NCBI GenBank assembly: GCA_964019155.1
Contig: OZ025243.1
Coordinates: forward strand, 22,704,441 to 22,768,440
DNA: 64,000 nt
Source: Osedax fenrisi
Taxonomy: Eukaryota; Annelida; Polychaeta; Sabellida; Siboglinidae
Direction of reading: 5' to 3'
Shown here: piece by piece, positions 34,617-47,721 of the stretch
How positions within the stretch are numbered: the first letter of the stretch is position 1
Layout of the letters: every line of letters begins with the position of its first letter
The notes under the pieces: model-generated
Databases searched by the model: none
What the model was told of the DNA's origin: nothing
Seen by the model: only the letters and a program-made list of their open reading frames with translations
Position numbers and translations under genes: made by a program

Positions 34617-34766
34617 GAGTATGTTACCCGCATTGATACACATTGTTAGCATTACAAATGACGTAACCAACAACTGATATAATAAGTGATTGTAATACAC
34701 GCAGATAAAGGAACAAACCGAGCCAGTAGACCTATCTCTGAAGAATGCGCTCCTCCTCAGAGACAA

Positions 34767-34800
<34 letters not shown>

Positions 34801-35121
34801 TACTTCTCGCTAACCCCGCCCCCTGACAAATGCTTCAAGAATTTCTCGAATCAATGTAATTATACACCACTAATTAATATAACGCTTAATAAGCTTAATA
34901 AGCACAATCATCAGTGCTATACGCGCATTGTAAGCACTGATTTAGAGCGTTTAGTTGCCATTATATCATAATATCACGTTGTTAATATGCATATATTTAC
35001 TATATATTGCTTACGTAATAGTTTTATTATCAATCATCTTATAAATTGTGTTTTTCTTATATATATATATATATATATATGTAATTATTAATATTAAAAT
35101 ACATTCAACATATAACTATAG

Positions 35122-35155
<34 letters not shown>

Positions 35156-36738
35156 CTATGTATACATATATTCATAATCCTTATATTATATAACAGTTTA
35201 TAAATAAGATACATTTAAAAAAAGAACTTCATATTCGTGTTCATAGATTGCATAACGTATAACCACACCTATTATGTAATATATATATACTTGTATAATA
35301 GTGAGTGTGTCTCTCGGTGGTATAGAGTCTTTACCTATACCTCTTGTGATAACTTGGCGATCGTTCTCAAAATATGACTCACTCTCGAAACATGATTCAT
35401 CGATCACGAGAGAGCGTAATTAAATATAGCGTAGGTGTCGCCCCGTTATAGAAGTGTGTTAAACACGCACTCGTGTGCGGTATGCGATACTAGTACGTGT
35501 GTGCGAGTGCGTGTGTGGGCGACGTTAACCGCGCACGATACCGTCGTGATGGCGCCAAGTAGCGCCACCTATAGTATGATATTCGTTATTTTAGCTAAGA
35601 TAGGGGGCGTTGTCGCATTTTATGACGTAATAAATCTCATCTCTGTATTGTTGTTTGCAGCGCTGCACGAGTCTCGAGACCACATGAACATGATGAAAGC
35701 TAGCGATGACCTTACCAAGTTAGTAGTGACAGTGGCCAGCAGCAGCAGTATCAGTATTCATCATCACTATCAGTATTATCTATAGAATGATTACTATTTC
35801 GAACTGATATCGTTGTTAATATAACTATATAATATAAATATCTATATATATATATATATTTATATATATACAAGTATACTTGTAAATTGTACAGTTTACA
35901 ATGTACATTGTACACTATATACATATATATATAATATATATTATATATTATATATATATATACAATGTATATTATATGTATATATGAATATAATATTTCA
36001 TTGTAGTAGCCTGGTACTTATATTTTTAAACGATTTCACACCATGGTGTATTGCAATAAGTGTTCTAATAAATCTCGCCCGACGGAATGCATTGTCTTAA
36101 GACTAATTACTTTTAATGAATACCTCTATAGTTAGGTGTCTTTCTTCTAGTATAATGCTATAGTATATGCTAGTATATGCTACTATGAGTACTTCATCGA
36201 ATCTATTGTCTCATTTAAGATGAGTTATACATATATATATATAATACATGTTATATATCATATATATTATAAGCTATAGCTTATATATATATATACCTTA
36301 TTCGGGCATTATGTATTCATTAACGAATCTGACATTGCATACTGTTGCTCGAATTACTATATAAATTGTATGTTAAGTATGTATATATATATATAAATTG
36401 TATGTTAAGTATGTATATATATTCAATATATTATATTGTATACATATATTTATTGAATAGGTAGAACTCTTAGTGTTATCAACAATTTAAGAAATCAAAA
36501 CACCAGAAAAAAATACAACTATTTATATATCAATACACGCATTGTCCTAGCCCCATACTAGCTATTCATAACGTGTAGTATACCACGTGTTTAGGGGGGT
36601 CCGTGTGTATACGCTATTTAAGTGAGAAGTAATGACATACATTTATAGAAAATCTCTAAAGGGGAATCGGTGAAAGAATTTAGCTTTTTAGTTCGATATC
36701 TCCTAACAGTAGTATAATGTCTTATTTAATCATTTGTA

Positions 36739-36777
<39 letters not shown>

Positions 36778-39120
36778 TATAGTACTAACAATATGGTTAA
36801 ATAAAAATATATTATTATTATTAATAATAATAAAGAGTATACACACACGCATTACATTAATAATAAATACATCATTATTTACATCAATTCTACTATTGAC
36901 AAGCGCTTTAAGACCACCTCATTTCATAACTCTCTGCCCACCCCACAGATACACAAACAGCTCGAGATGGCTTCATCAAACTCCGTCTAAAGTGACCGCG
37001 CCTAGGGCGAGACATCCTCACGCCCCGCCCCCTTTATCGCACTCCTTGCGCACCGCCAGCACGTCGTACGTTTCGGCCGCACCGCACTCCGCACCTCTAC
37101 CCGGATACGCGTCGTACGCCACATTCGATATCGACCAATCACCGAGCGCCTCGTTCGCGCCTCCCACTCTGAACCGGTCGGATTCTACGCCCGCCCCTTT
37201 CCTGTCTACCGCCGCCCCCCCTTTCCTGTCGGCGACCACGCCCACCACTCCGTCATCCACGTCTGAAGATAGAACTCGAGTGAGTGCTCTGACCACAGTG
37301 GCCGAGATCGTGTACCCCAGGCTTGACCCCAAGTGTTTCAGCGAAGTGCTATCTTCAACCGCTAAGGTTATAATCTCAGATAGTCACGTGCGCAAGACTA
37401 TCTAAACGTGGTGATATCATTTAGGTTATTCCACGGTTTGGGCGTTACCCATAGTGTGTTTTCCTATAGATTAGCGACTCGATGATAACAGAAATAGTGC
37501 GTGATATTCTGGAATATTCTGGAATATTCCGCAACTTAATAACACATTTTTAATTTCGTTTAAAAACGGAAATACTGCGCAACGAGTAACATATGCTGTA
37601 ACTAATAGTATGTTGTGGTATCGAATATGTGGGATACCCGAACATCGGTAGTCTCTACGTGGTGGTGGTGGTGGTAATCAATGCTTGATGTTATAGTAAA
37701 GCTATTGGTGACATATAGGTTGTATGCGATGGCGTTTATACCTACCACGGTCACGGTGTTTTTGAAGTTTACTCGATATATTGATCTATGTATTATTGAT
37801 TAAAACTGTCAACCCTACGTATTAATCTATATATTATTTATATTAAGTATTATTAGTAGTGGTCAGATATTAAGATTATATTAAGATATCATGATTATAT
37901 TAAGATATATATATATAAGTATAAATGTATATAGTACCTACTATAGTATCTATAGATAATATATATAGGTAATATAGTACCTATAATATAGGTCCTACAT
38001 ACTATAAGTAGATTATGTATATTATATAGATATATTCGCGTTTTTGGCAATAATGGATATGGGACATCGATTATAATGAACGTATGTTTGAAATTAACAT
38101 TATTTCAGGAGGTAGTTATTGCAAAATTTCAATATTTATTAATTGATATACTCTTCCTATATGATTAATTGCATGTACCACTACTAACAATCATCATTAT
38201 ATATATATATATGTTTGTGGGTGTGCAAACGCACACTGTGTATTTGTGTGTGTATATACTTCGGTATGTGTGTAGGAGTGTTTGCGTGCGTGGTGTGGGC
38301 TAATTGATGTGTTATCCGCAAGCGGGGAGTGTATCGCTCCGAGTGGTGTGTGCACTCTTTACATAATTCATTTATAATAATAACAATTTACATTACTATA
38401 AATATAATAATAATGTTTACTTTCGACGGCGTTGTTTGTTTATTAATAAAAGATCAAGAATGACGCCTACACAATCGCGTGACAAACAGTCTAGAACATA
38501 CGTAGGGATGTACGGGAATACATGCTTTATTAATGCTATAGATAGCTTACCCACGTACACTGTACGACGTATATATATATATAATTAGTATAACTAATAT
38601 ATGTGTATGATTATATATATATATATTAATATATATATATATATATATATGTATATTGTATTAAAACTTGAAATATATAACTATAGTTATAATCTATAAT
38701 ATATATGCTTCGTATAAATAGCTATTATATCCAAATAATTCAAACTTAGTTCATCGTAAATAATATCATTAATATTAGTTTACATACCTAGTTATGAGTT
38801 ATCGATGACATAACCCGTTGCCACGCATGCTATACATTACAATACCTCGTACAACCTCGAGATATCGGTACTACACCCCCCCCCTGCACTACCCTATACC
38901 AGATTACCCCTAACCACGCCCCCTCCACCATACTCGCCCGTACAGAACCTACAGAGAAGTACCCGCAACAGATCGCACAGATGTATCTACAACGGCTGCA
39001 ACAAGATGTACACGAAGAGCTCCCATCTTAAAGCGCATCTCAGGACGCATACAGGTAATGTGTGTGTGTGTGTGTATTTGTGTGTTCATGTGTGTGTGTG
39101 GGGGGGGGGGTTGAGCGTGG

Positions 39121-39166
<46 letters not shown>

Positions 39167-40107
39167 AACGTATACGTAATATATTAAGTTTTATAAATGT
39201 TATAATTTGAATACAATAAAAACTACAATATCTATAGACAGTGACATATTTCAAATAACGCGTCACATCCGTGTGATTAACGGTCACGTGTGTGTAATCA
39301 CGTGATTAACGGTCACGTGTGTGTAATCACGTGATTAACGGTCACGTGGTCGTCACTGTTACAGGTCCGCTACGACAACGGTATCTCGTAATCATAACAC
39401 CTCGAACATTAACCGCAGTTATTCGCAGCTATCGGTAGTGCGATGACGTCATAAGTCACGTGATATTTACTGTATATCTGTGATCGACGCGCCTCTAGCG
39501 ATGTCTTCGTTTACTTGTTTACGCGAGTGCTTTTCGCATCGGACGTAACCATATATGGATAGAGAGAAAGTGTCACCAATGACATTTGTCCTTGGTTTCA
39601 CTCTATAGAGAAGGCTCTATAGCTATATGTACGTAACGATGTCATCCGGTGTTGTTTATTAACTTTTATTGTTTATTAATAAATGTTAACTTTATAAAAA
39701 CTTATATATATATATAGTTATTAAATACCCCTATATATTGAAGTGACTTGAATGAGTTTATTTAAGAAGGCGTTACTGTGTGTAATACTTTGTGTACGTG
39801 TATATATATATACATTATATATAGGTCATATATACGTCAATGGTGGTATACTGACGTTCTCTATAGACGCATAGCTAACGTATAGTTGAGGCCTATAGGC
39901 TATAAATAGGCTATAGACTACATACTCGCATTGCTTTCTCTTAATAAATAATTAACGAGACGTAAATCAGGCGCGAGACTCTCTGAGCATGCGTTCAGAC
40001 ATTCCCGGGGTAACCGGGGTAAACAATCACGCACGCCCTCTGTTGGCCGGTGGAGGAAGCGGCGCGATCTAGGCAGGTAGTCTGTGGTGGTTATACTGGC
40101 CCGCCTA

Positions 40108-40139
<32 letters not shown>

Positions 40140-41307
40140 TATATATATATATTATATAGCTAGTCTAAGTTATAGAAATAAGTCTATATTATTCAAAAAA
40201 CAACATATAAATTACCTTCCATAAACTATTTATTTCATAATATGACCCCTATATAAATCATATGTATAATTCCTTTCTAACAGGCAACATATAGTTATAA
40301 GTTATAGAATATAACTATATGTGGATACATATCGTTATTCCCCGTATTGATTTTATCAATAATAATAGAATTGCATGAATTATTATTAATCGATATATTA
40401 TTATTGCTATTTATAATATTACCGTACTTCAATAAAGTCCCCATGTACGGGAAAGTCTCCTATTACTGACTCCTAAGTGATTATTTGTAATTACTTATTA
40501 CATATTCAATATATTTATTTGAAATTTTGTAATTAGGATAATATTATGGTCATGAATAATGAGGCTATTTTACATTTTTTTATATAATTATATTGATAAG
40601 AATAAACAGTGGGTCGGTAATCGGATACATATGCCTAATACCGATACCCTTCTCCTATTACCGACCCCTTAAAATAATCGTGGTATAAATAATTTTAGTA
40701 TTATAATATCCAATAAAAATAGTAGATATAATTAATTACAATATATACCAATTTATTTAGTATTGAATTTATTTTTTAATAGTAATATTAAATTTAAAAT
40801 GTATAGTAATTATATTAAAATAGTGTATATTATTATTTAATATTTATTTATTAATCAGTATGTATATAATAAACTTGAATCATCAATCCTAAATCTATAT
40901 CAATGATACACATACAATTACGACATATTTTAAAGTAAAATATTGATCTATTTTGATTACTATAGAGGATTACTACGATGTTATACACTTATTGTAATAT
41001 CCAGGTATGCCTCTATTACCCGGATTTTGAGTATGTATACTAGAAGTCTAGGTATTATTATATTTATAGAAATACACAAATATATATATAACTATCTAAA
41101 AACTTTATTATAAAATATATAGGTTAATCAATGTTAATAGAATTATTTTTACATTAGCTAGTATATATATATATATATATAAATATTATAAGTTCACTGA
41201 TTGATCTTTCTAAAAAATCTAACATGAAAATAAAGAATAATGTAGTTATATATAGGCGAATTATATATTCCCATTGTTTAAGTTAAATGTATACATAGTT
41301 ATACATA

Positions 41308-41340
<33 letters not shown>

Positions 41341-42555
41341 GTTCACACCAATAAATAGTTATGACGTCAAACGTATGCAAAGTAGGTATATATGTCATTC
41401 TATTATAAGAACCGCAATGAACAACTATTCGATTGACAGTTATCATACGTACACACACACTCGTATGCACATACGTATATCGTGACGTAGGCAAGTGTTC
41501 TACTGAATATAGATACGTGCATACGTCATCGATATAAAGAAAGCATTCTTTACATCTCGATGACGTAACTCTATAGCCCCTCCCCCACATCCACCGTTAC
41601 GCCTATATCTATAAATATAACATCGATATAAATAAAGTATACATAACTTTCTTTATATCGGTGGTCTGTAATGTATCGTTAACATACCCTGATTACGTCA
41701 GGAAAAGGGGTGTTATATAGCGCTAGAGGGACATACCAGTAAGCGATATATTGTTATGTTTCTTCATTGCTGTTAGATGATTATAATAATGTATATAATA
41801 ATTAAATAATACGTATATAATGATAAAATAGTTATATAACAATACACATTTAACATATATTTAAATTTCCTAAATCTAAGAAAATTAAAAACTATTATAT
41901 TATATTTATATAATATTATAGATCTACATAGTTTACAATGTGAGATATGTATATAATATGTTAATTGTTAGGAAAAAGGTGCATTATTCTAATTAGTATC
42001 TATGCATATTTATAATATATTAAATAGTGGTGGTATTATATATGTTTATGTATACATGTTATTGTATCAAATAAATAAATGTATATATATAGAATAGAAA
42101 ATTAAATACTTATCTAATTGTATATTTCAATTATAATTATAATATATGTAAATAATTGTTAATAAACTTAAAATATACATATTTTATTGGCAATAATAAA
42201 TCTTTAAAAAAGTTTAAAAATTTTAATTTGAACAAGATTAAAAGTATATAGATATATAAAGTATACAAATATGGGCTTATATACTATACAAAAATAAATA
42301 AATTACAATTATTCTTTATCATCATAAAAATAGTATAATAATGAATATGACATAATAGTAAACGTAACAACAACATGAACAGGTGAGAAACCGTACTCTT
42401 GCACATGGCCTTCCTGTCAGTGGAGATTCGCTCGTTCTGATGAATTGACCCGACACTACAGAAAACACACCGGTGATCGACCTTTCAAATGTCACGTTTG
42501 CGCCCGAGCATTTTCGAGGAGTGACCACTTAGCATTACACATGAAACGGCATTGA
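33998..42555 (+). CDS. KLF: Kruppel-like factor (KLF1/2/4/5 group), six exons
   Basis: Exons: 33998-34444, 34705-34855, 35661-35718, 36949-37366, 38862-39054 and 42383-42555 (stop TGA). Phases agree throughout: 0, 1, 2, 0, 1. The N-terminal part is S/P/T/A-rich; exon 2 carries EPVDLSLK, the CtBP co-repressor motif, followed by an Asn run and SLTPPPD; exon 5 carries TTPPPPYSP, a WW-domain-binding P-P-x-Y motif as in KLF2/4/5. The C-terminus has three C2H2 fingers: C-x4-C...SSHLKAHLRTHTGEKPY, C-x4-C...WRFARSDELTRHYRKHTG, and C-x2-C...FSRSDHLALHMKRH, stopping straight after. HLRTHT and HYRKHTG-RPF point to the KLF1/2/4/5 group. Known role: nuclear regulator at GC/CACCC boxes. Exon 4 end and exon 5 start are the least certain. 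Confidence 0.92.
34705..34855 (+). CDS. KLF: KLF exon 2: PVDLS motif, poly-Asn
   Basis: Acceptor gcag at 34701-34704, donor GTAATT at 34856. Codes for IKEQTEPVDLSLKNALLLRD, an Asn run interrupted by one Ile, then YFSLTPPPDKCFKNFSNQ. The opposite-strand open frame over 34605-34799 is its shadow. The CAA/AAC run is prone to length change. Confidence 0.82.
35661..35718 (+). CDS. KLF: KLF exon 3, 58 bp
   Basis: Acceptor tttgcag at 35654-35660, donor GTTAGT at 35719. Codes for LHESRDHMNMMKASDDLTK with split codons at both ends that fit exons 2 and 4. Support is mainly splice sites and phase. Confidence 0.62.
36949..37366 (+). CDS. KLF: KLF exon 4: S/P/A-rich region
   Basis: Acceptor ccccacag at 36941-36948. 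Codes for a low-complexity segment such as HAPPPLSHSLRTAST and PAPFLSTAAPPFLSATTPTT, ending VYPRLDPKCFSEVLSSTAK at donor GTTATA (37367). Much more GC-rich than its surroundings. Typical of a transactivation region; no motif with a fixed function seen. Donors at 37332 (phase 2) or 37344 (phase 0) are possible alternatives. Confidence 0.75.
37507..37529. promoter_or_regulatory. Five-unit heat shock element match in KLF intron 4
   Basis: TTCTGGAATATTCTGGAATA then TTC: alternating TTC and GAA at exact 5-bp steps (five units), the full consensus for trimeric HSF binding. Located 141 bp after KLF exon 4. Function is inferred from the motif only. Confidence 0.6.
38862..39054 (+). CDS. KLF: KLF exon 5: PPPPY motif and zinc finger 1
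   Basis: Codes for LPLTTPPPPYSPVQNLQ, a basic stretch (RSTRNRSHR), then finger 1: C-IYNG-C-NKMYTKSSHLKAHLRTHT. Donor GTAATG at 39055, splitting Gly (G|GT). The acceptor at 38861 is phase 0 and fits exon 4; an acceptor at 38902 (phase 2) after a better pyrimidine tract is the alternative. Confidence 0.85.
39060..39162. repeat. (GT)n / G-run / (TA)n compound microsatellite
   Basis: GT repeat, ten G residues, then about 20 TA units directly after the finger 1 exon donor. A minus-strand open frame across it (38949-39287) is a shadow. Confidence 0.9.
39271..39352. repeat. 29-bp tandem repeat, three copies, each with CACGTG
   Basis: GTGATTAACGGTCACGTGTG plus TGTAATCAC repeats from 39273, 39302 and 39331. 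Each unit holds the E-box palindrome CACGTG, and the unit junction TCACGTGA is another. Lies about 220 bp after the finger 1 exon, in intron 5. Confidence 0.85.
40449..40957. mobile_element. Truncated second copy of the CCGACCCC TIR element
   Basis: From GGGAAAGTCTCC on, it follows the left part of the element at 2179-3146 with scattered differences (GGGTCGGTAATCGGATACAT, then CTCCTATTACCGACCCC), up to TCTATTTTGATT. It stops where the first copy is at about 2705, so the right part is missing. Lies in KLF intron 5. Confidence 0.8.
42383..42555 (+). CDS. KLF: KLF exon 6: zinc fingers 2 and 3, stop
   Basis: Acceptor aacag at 42378-42382. Codes for GEKPYSCTWPSCQWRFARSD, ELTRHYRKHTGDRPFKC, then HVCARAFSRSDHLALHMKRH and TGA. 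All zinc ligands and the base-contact residues typical of KLF fingers are present. Confidence 0.95.
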
Positions 42556-45456
42556 AATATCCCAACCCCACATCTCTAAGCCCTATCCCTAGAGCTGATA
42601 GTTCTCTAATCAGGCGAATACGCCTTCACCTTCTGATTTCAATACTATTCTCCAATACCACGATGTATTAAACACATACTGAGTACAACGCTTCGTTTAC
42701 ATAATCACAATCTATTATCGGTGAAACCGGTTGTAGCCCCGCCCACTTTATTATGAAAACAATCTACAAATCGTAGTAACATAAAACGCATATTCGGGTA
42801 GGTTATTACATTTAGAAGTGATTCATTACATCGCTTACATTAGTTATGTTACGATGATGTAATGCTGGTGAATTACATCAGAGAGCATCCGGTGACCTTG
42901 ACATCGAACACGTCAGTTCGAAAAGTAGCTTAAATCCGGTTTCCGCTTTAGGGTGCAAACAGACACCCACATAAATATGCCGCCATATTATATTTGCTCA
43001 CATATAGATGGCATCACTCTGCAAACTATTACTCAATTTGTATCGGTTAAATCATATAAAAAATTCAAGTAAAATTTAAACTCTTGAAAAAGAGACTTTA
43101 AGTGAAACTTAAAGAACGTAGATATTTATAGTTCAGTAGCAGATATTTCATATCGATTATTTCTGGAAATCTAGTTTAGATAAATATCTCACAGTTTCTT
43201 ATATAATGGAACAATTATATTGGTTTGCAGAACATGTTCTTAAATAATATCTTTATTTCTGATATATTGATGCTTACACTAAAATAGTTATACTAAATAA
43301 CAGAGACTGTATTTAAACATCTAAATATTATATTAGAATTACGTTACCGTGAAACAAAAGTCAGAGTCAGATTTGCAAAACCTATTGTTATTATTATCAC
43401 TATTGTTACCGGATTTTATTTTTATAATCTTATTTGTGATCGATTTTATTATGCAACATTTGTTAATCATTATTACTACACGATTACTACATCATACTAT
43501 ATTTACATATTATACATTTATATATCATTAATAACAATTACCACATAATCATTAAATTATAACTTTTAATGATTAGGTTTTGTTGGACCTAAACGCAACT
43601 TGCGTTAGTATTTACTTCGATTATGTCACCAATTTCCACAGAGTATAGTATTATGTTGAGGATGATATGTCCTTTATTCTATGTTTTATATTAATAGTTC
43701 TATATAGAACATATACACACATAAATATAATGTATATATATATATTATTAATAAAAAAAATAAAAATTATTATTTGATGTTTTTTTTTCTATTATTATTG
43801 AAAACATAAATAAATAATAATAACATTTTACGCAAATCATTAATGTAATGAATAATAGAACAATTAATAACTAGAAGCATTTAATTATAAAAACATCTTA
43901 TTGTAAATATCGCTTTGTATATTAAATATTACATGAAACATATATGAATCATGTTTATTAATGAGATGGTATTTGTGGTATTTGCTTATAATATAATAAT
44001 AATGTAACAGATAATACTTTATATCAATTAAACAAATAATAGCAACTAGTAATTTTAATTGATTAATACATTTTTAATTCATTTCCTACGCAAGTTTTAA
44101 ATGATTTCCAGTTGGTAGTTTTCGATTTCACCTGTTGAATTAGATTTATATTTTTATTAATTTTTTTTTATATAATTGACAAAAATATATAACAATATTA
44201 ATAGTGAATTCAATTTGAAATAAAATACTACTATCAAAGATTAATTGCGAAGAAAAGATATGTCATTCTAATTATTTTTTTTAATAAATTAAAAATTGAT
44301 CCATTACAAACTAAATATTATACTTCTATTTTTAGATTATATGTATTACTTTCCATATAAATTTGAACAATGTATCAATATTTTAAATACAATTATGTAC
44401 ATTTTGTAATACAATAAAAATTAAATTTATAGTGTTTGTTTTAAGAATATAATATTGTTTTATACTAAGAACTATTTTTCTTAGAATATAGAGCCATATT
44501 CTAGAAACATGCTAAATAAATAGCTCCATTTTCATGGTAAAATTATATAAATATATATTTTGTAATATTCTTAACAATACTTTGATAATTCGTTTTTGAA
44601 ATTATTTAAATTAAAATTTAATAAAAATAATTATAACACAAGGAATCATATGTGATAAACCATATTTTATAAATATGCATAATATATATATATTATATTA
44701 AATCATGCATTATATTTATATTATAATGTTAAAACATTAGGTTTATTATTAAATATATAATATTATAATAAATATATTTTATAAATTTATATAAAATTAT
44801 ACATTACATTATGTACTATTATCGTAATATATAATAAATATAATGTTTAAATTCTAATTAAATATATTAATATAATTACCTATATATTAAATACTAAATA
44901 TTAAGTATATACATTTTATAATATTACAATATTATATATAAAAATAATGTTTTTCGCATGGATGCTATTGTTACATAATATAATAATTTTATAATATGTA
45001 ACATACAATAGGTTTCATTAGAAAGATTATTAAATTTTATAGTACAAAATATATTTTGCTTTTTTCAAATTTTGAATACATAAATTTAAATGATTAAAAA
45101 AGAGCAAAAATAATTTAGTAATAAAAATAATATTATTAAAAGTATCTAAGATCCTTAAAATACGATAGCATTGTCATCTATATTTCATACTATTCGGTAT
45201 TAAAATGTATTAAACATAAATGAAGTGATATATTGTTGCCTAGCAATTCTTTGATAATGTATTGATTTTATAACAACTACTACATATATTTATACAAATC
45301 ACATGGGCTATATCATCGGTAAAAGTATCAGCATGACATTTTATTTTGAATAAACAATTAGAAAATCAAGGAATTAAAAATTATAAAATTATTTTCTTTA
45401 TATATGGAGTATATATTTTGGAATATATACAGTGAGCTGTGCCAATTTTATCGATT
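42556..45456. other. KLF 3' flank and AT-rich intergenic DNA
   Basis: The first ~1 kb is less AT-rich and probably contains the KLF 3' UTR; AATAAA-like sequence occurs near 43750 but cannot be assigned. From about 43650 the sequence is extremely AT-rich. A short extra 3' exon of the MICU3-like gene could lie here but was not identified. KLF (+) and MICU3-like (-) converge on this region. Confidence 0.5.
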
Positions 45457-45629
45457 CTATCGAATTCTAACCTTAAAACCTCTATGAAGTCTGTCTTTCA
45501 TCACTGAAATAAATTCTCTGTGACTAAGTTGACCATCACCATCGTTGTCAAACAGCTGGAATACCACATTCACCAATACGCTGTCCAAAGATTGACCTGT
45601 AACTGCTACTACTGCTCTTTTAAACTCAT
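45457..45629 (-). CDS. MICU3: MICU3-like exon: C-terminal EF-hand
   Basis: Acceptor tttag at 45634-45630. Codes for DEFKRAVVAVTGQSLDSVLV, then VFQLFDNDGDGQLSHREF and MKDRLHRGFKVRIR-stop. EF-hand ligands D1, D3, D5 and E12 are intact. The ATG at 45642 is within the intron. Confidence 0.88.
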
Positions 45630-47666
45630 CTAAAATTATCAAATTATTAATATAAATATTTTATAATAAACAATTATTTATATAAAATATTTTAAATATA
45701 TTATTTTATAGAAAATATATATACATTTAAAGTAGAATGGCGATTAGCTACATTCACATGACTGTCAACTAGTGTTAGTTAATCGAAATGTTTCATAATA
45801 GAGGGTGAGACGTGAATAGTTTTTATTAACATTATTTACATTAATATAATTGTGAAATAAAACCAATTCAGTTGTAATATGCTTTATTTAAAAGAATTTT
45901 AAATTTAGTGTATTAAGGGGATAATAAGGCCTTTGTAAATAGTAATACCTCTTTTTTAATCAAGAAATATAATATTTAGTATGTTATCTATCATTATTAC
46001 CAGAGTTGGAAAAAATCATGATTTTTTTAAAAAAATCAAAAAAATCAAAATCACATTGATTTTTTTGATTTATTTGATTTTTTTGATTTTTTTGATTTTT
46101 TTGATAGAATAAATAAATAAATTTATCAATACAAATTTTATATTATTTAATCAGTTTTATTTATTAGATTTATTAATAATAGTAATCCAAACTATTAATT
46201 ACATTTTATCAAATTATAAAAAAGTTGATTTATAATCAAAAAAATCAAAAAAATCATGATTTTTTTGATTTTTTTGATAGAATAAATAAATAAATTTATC
46301 AATACAAATTTTATATTATTTAATCAGTTTTATTTATTAGATTTGTTAATAATAGTAATCCAAACTATTAATTACATTTTATCAAATTATAAAAAAGTTG
46401 ATTTATAATCAAAAAAATCAAAAAAATCAAAAAAATCAAAAAAATCAAAAAAATCATGATTTTTGCCTTCAAAAAAATCAAAAAAATCATTGATCAAATG
46501 TTTTAAATCAATTGATTTAAATCAAACAACTCTGATTATTACGAGACTAAAAGATCTATAAATCATTAAAACCAACGTTTTTATAATACCTCCTTTTAAA
46601 ATAGGGCAATACAATATTATTGAAAAATAACAAAGAAGCTCAACACATTTTTATGAAGCTATTTATCAATCGTTATAATTTAATATTTTAAAATATATTA
46701 AAATGCCTGTAATATCTACTATTATTGTGCTTGAAAGTAGTCTTGAAGGTTACAAGTTAAATAAATAGAACATATGCATTTTATTCTTTGTTTGAATGCA
46801 TTGTCAATATAGCATCAATTTCTATTTTATTAAATTAAAAAATTGACTTATTTTATCATTGCAATATTCATATTCAAAGAATATAAATAATAACATAATT
46901 TAAAATAATATATAAATATATACAATAATAACATTAAGTATTCAATAATATTATCAAATGTATTTATATATTGAATTTATGTTCAAATATAAACATATGA
47001 ATATGTGATAGAAATATAAATGATTGTAATCTATTTTTAAATTCAATTTTCTAAAAATAATTATTTGTCACGCTTTTTAATTTTGTTTAAATCTATATAA
47101 TTCTAGAAGCAGTAATCGGAATTTTATGAAATTTTCAGTATATCAGACATTTTATATTCATTTCTAGACTATCTCATTGATATATAATTAATATTATTTG
47201 CACAGAAATAAATAATTTGAAAAGAAAATTGTATAAGTTTACATTTGTACTACATTTTGAAATTGTATATCTCTCAAAATACATAATATTTTATTACAAA
47301 AAGATATAACTTTATAAAATATATTTTACTATACAATATATACTTTACAGAATTAAAAAATATGAATTTATTATTGAGTTATATATTTTTATATAAATAA
47401 AAAATCCTTATAAAAATCTACTTATATTGAATGCGTATCCCCTTAATGATATATTAACATATAATTATATATTTATTTTATTTTAAATCTGTTAATCTGG
47501 GTAATTAGATATTTAATAAATATATAATTTTAAATATATTATGAAATCGGATATTAGATAATGTTGATTATTTTAACAGTAAAATGATACAATTTAAACA
47601 AAATAATTAGATAATATTAGTACATTTCAATCTAATGGAATATTTTCATAATCTTTATTTAATAAT

Positions 47667-47721
<55 letters not shown>

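Noticed and set aside
36734..36948. Upstream extension of KLF exon 4 to the ATG at 36734
   Set aside because: It starts in a (TA)n run and has I/L-rich noise; a clean acceptor lies at 36941-36948.
37018..37332. 104-residue minus-strand frame
   Set aside because: Shadow of GC-rich KLF exon 4.
42322..42528. 68-residue minus-strand frame
   Set aside because: Antisense of KLF zinc fingers 2 and 3.
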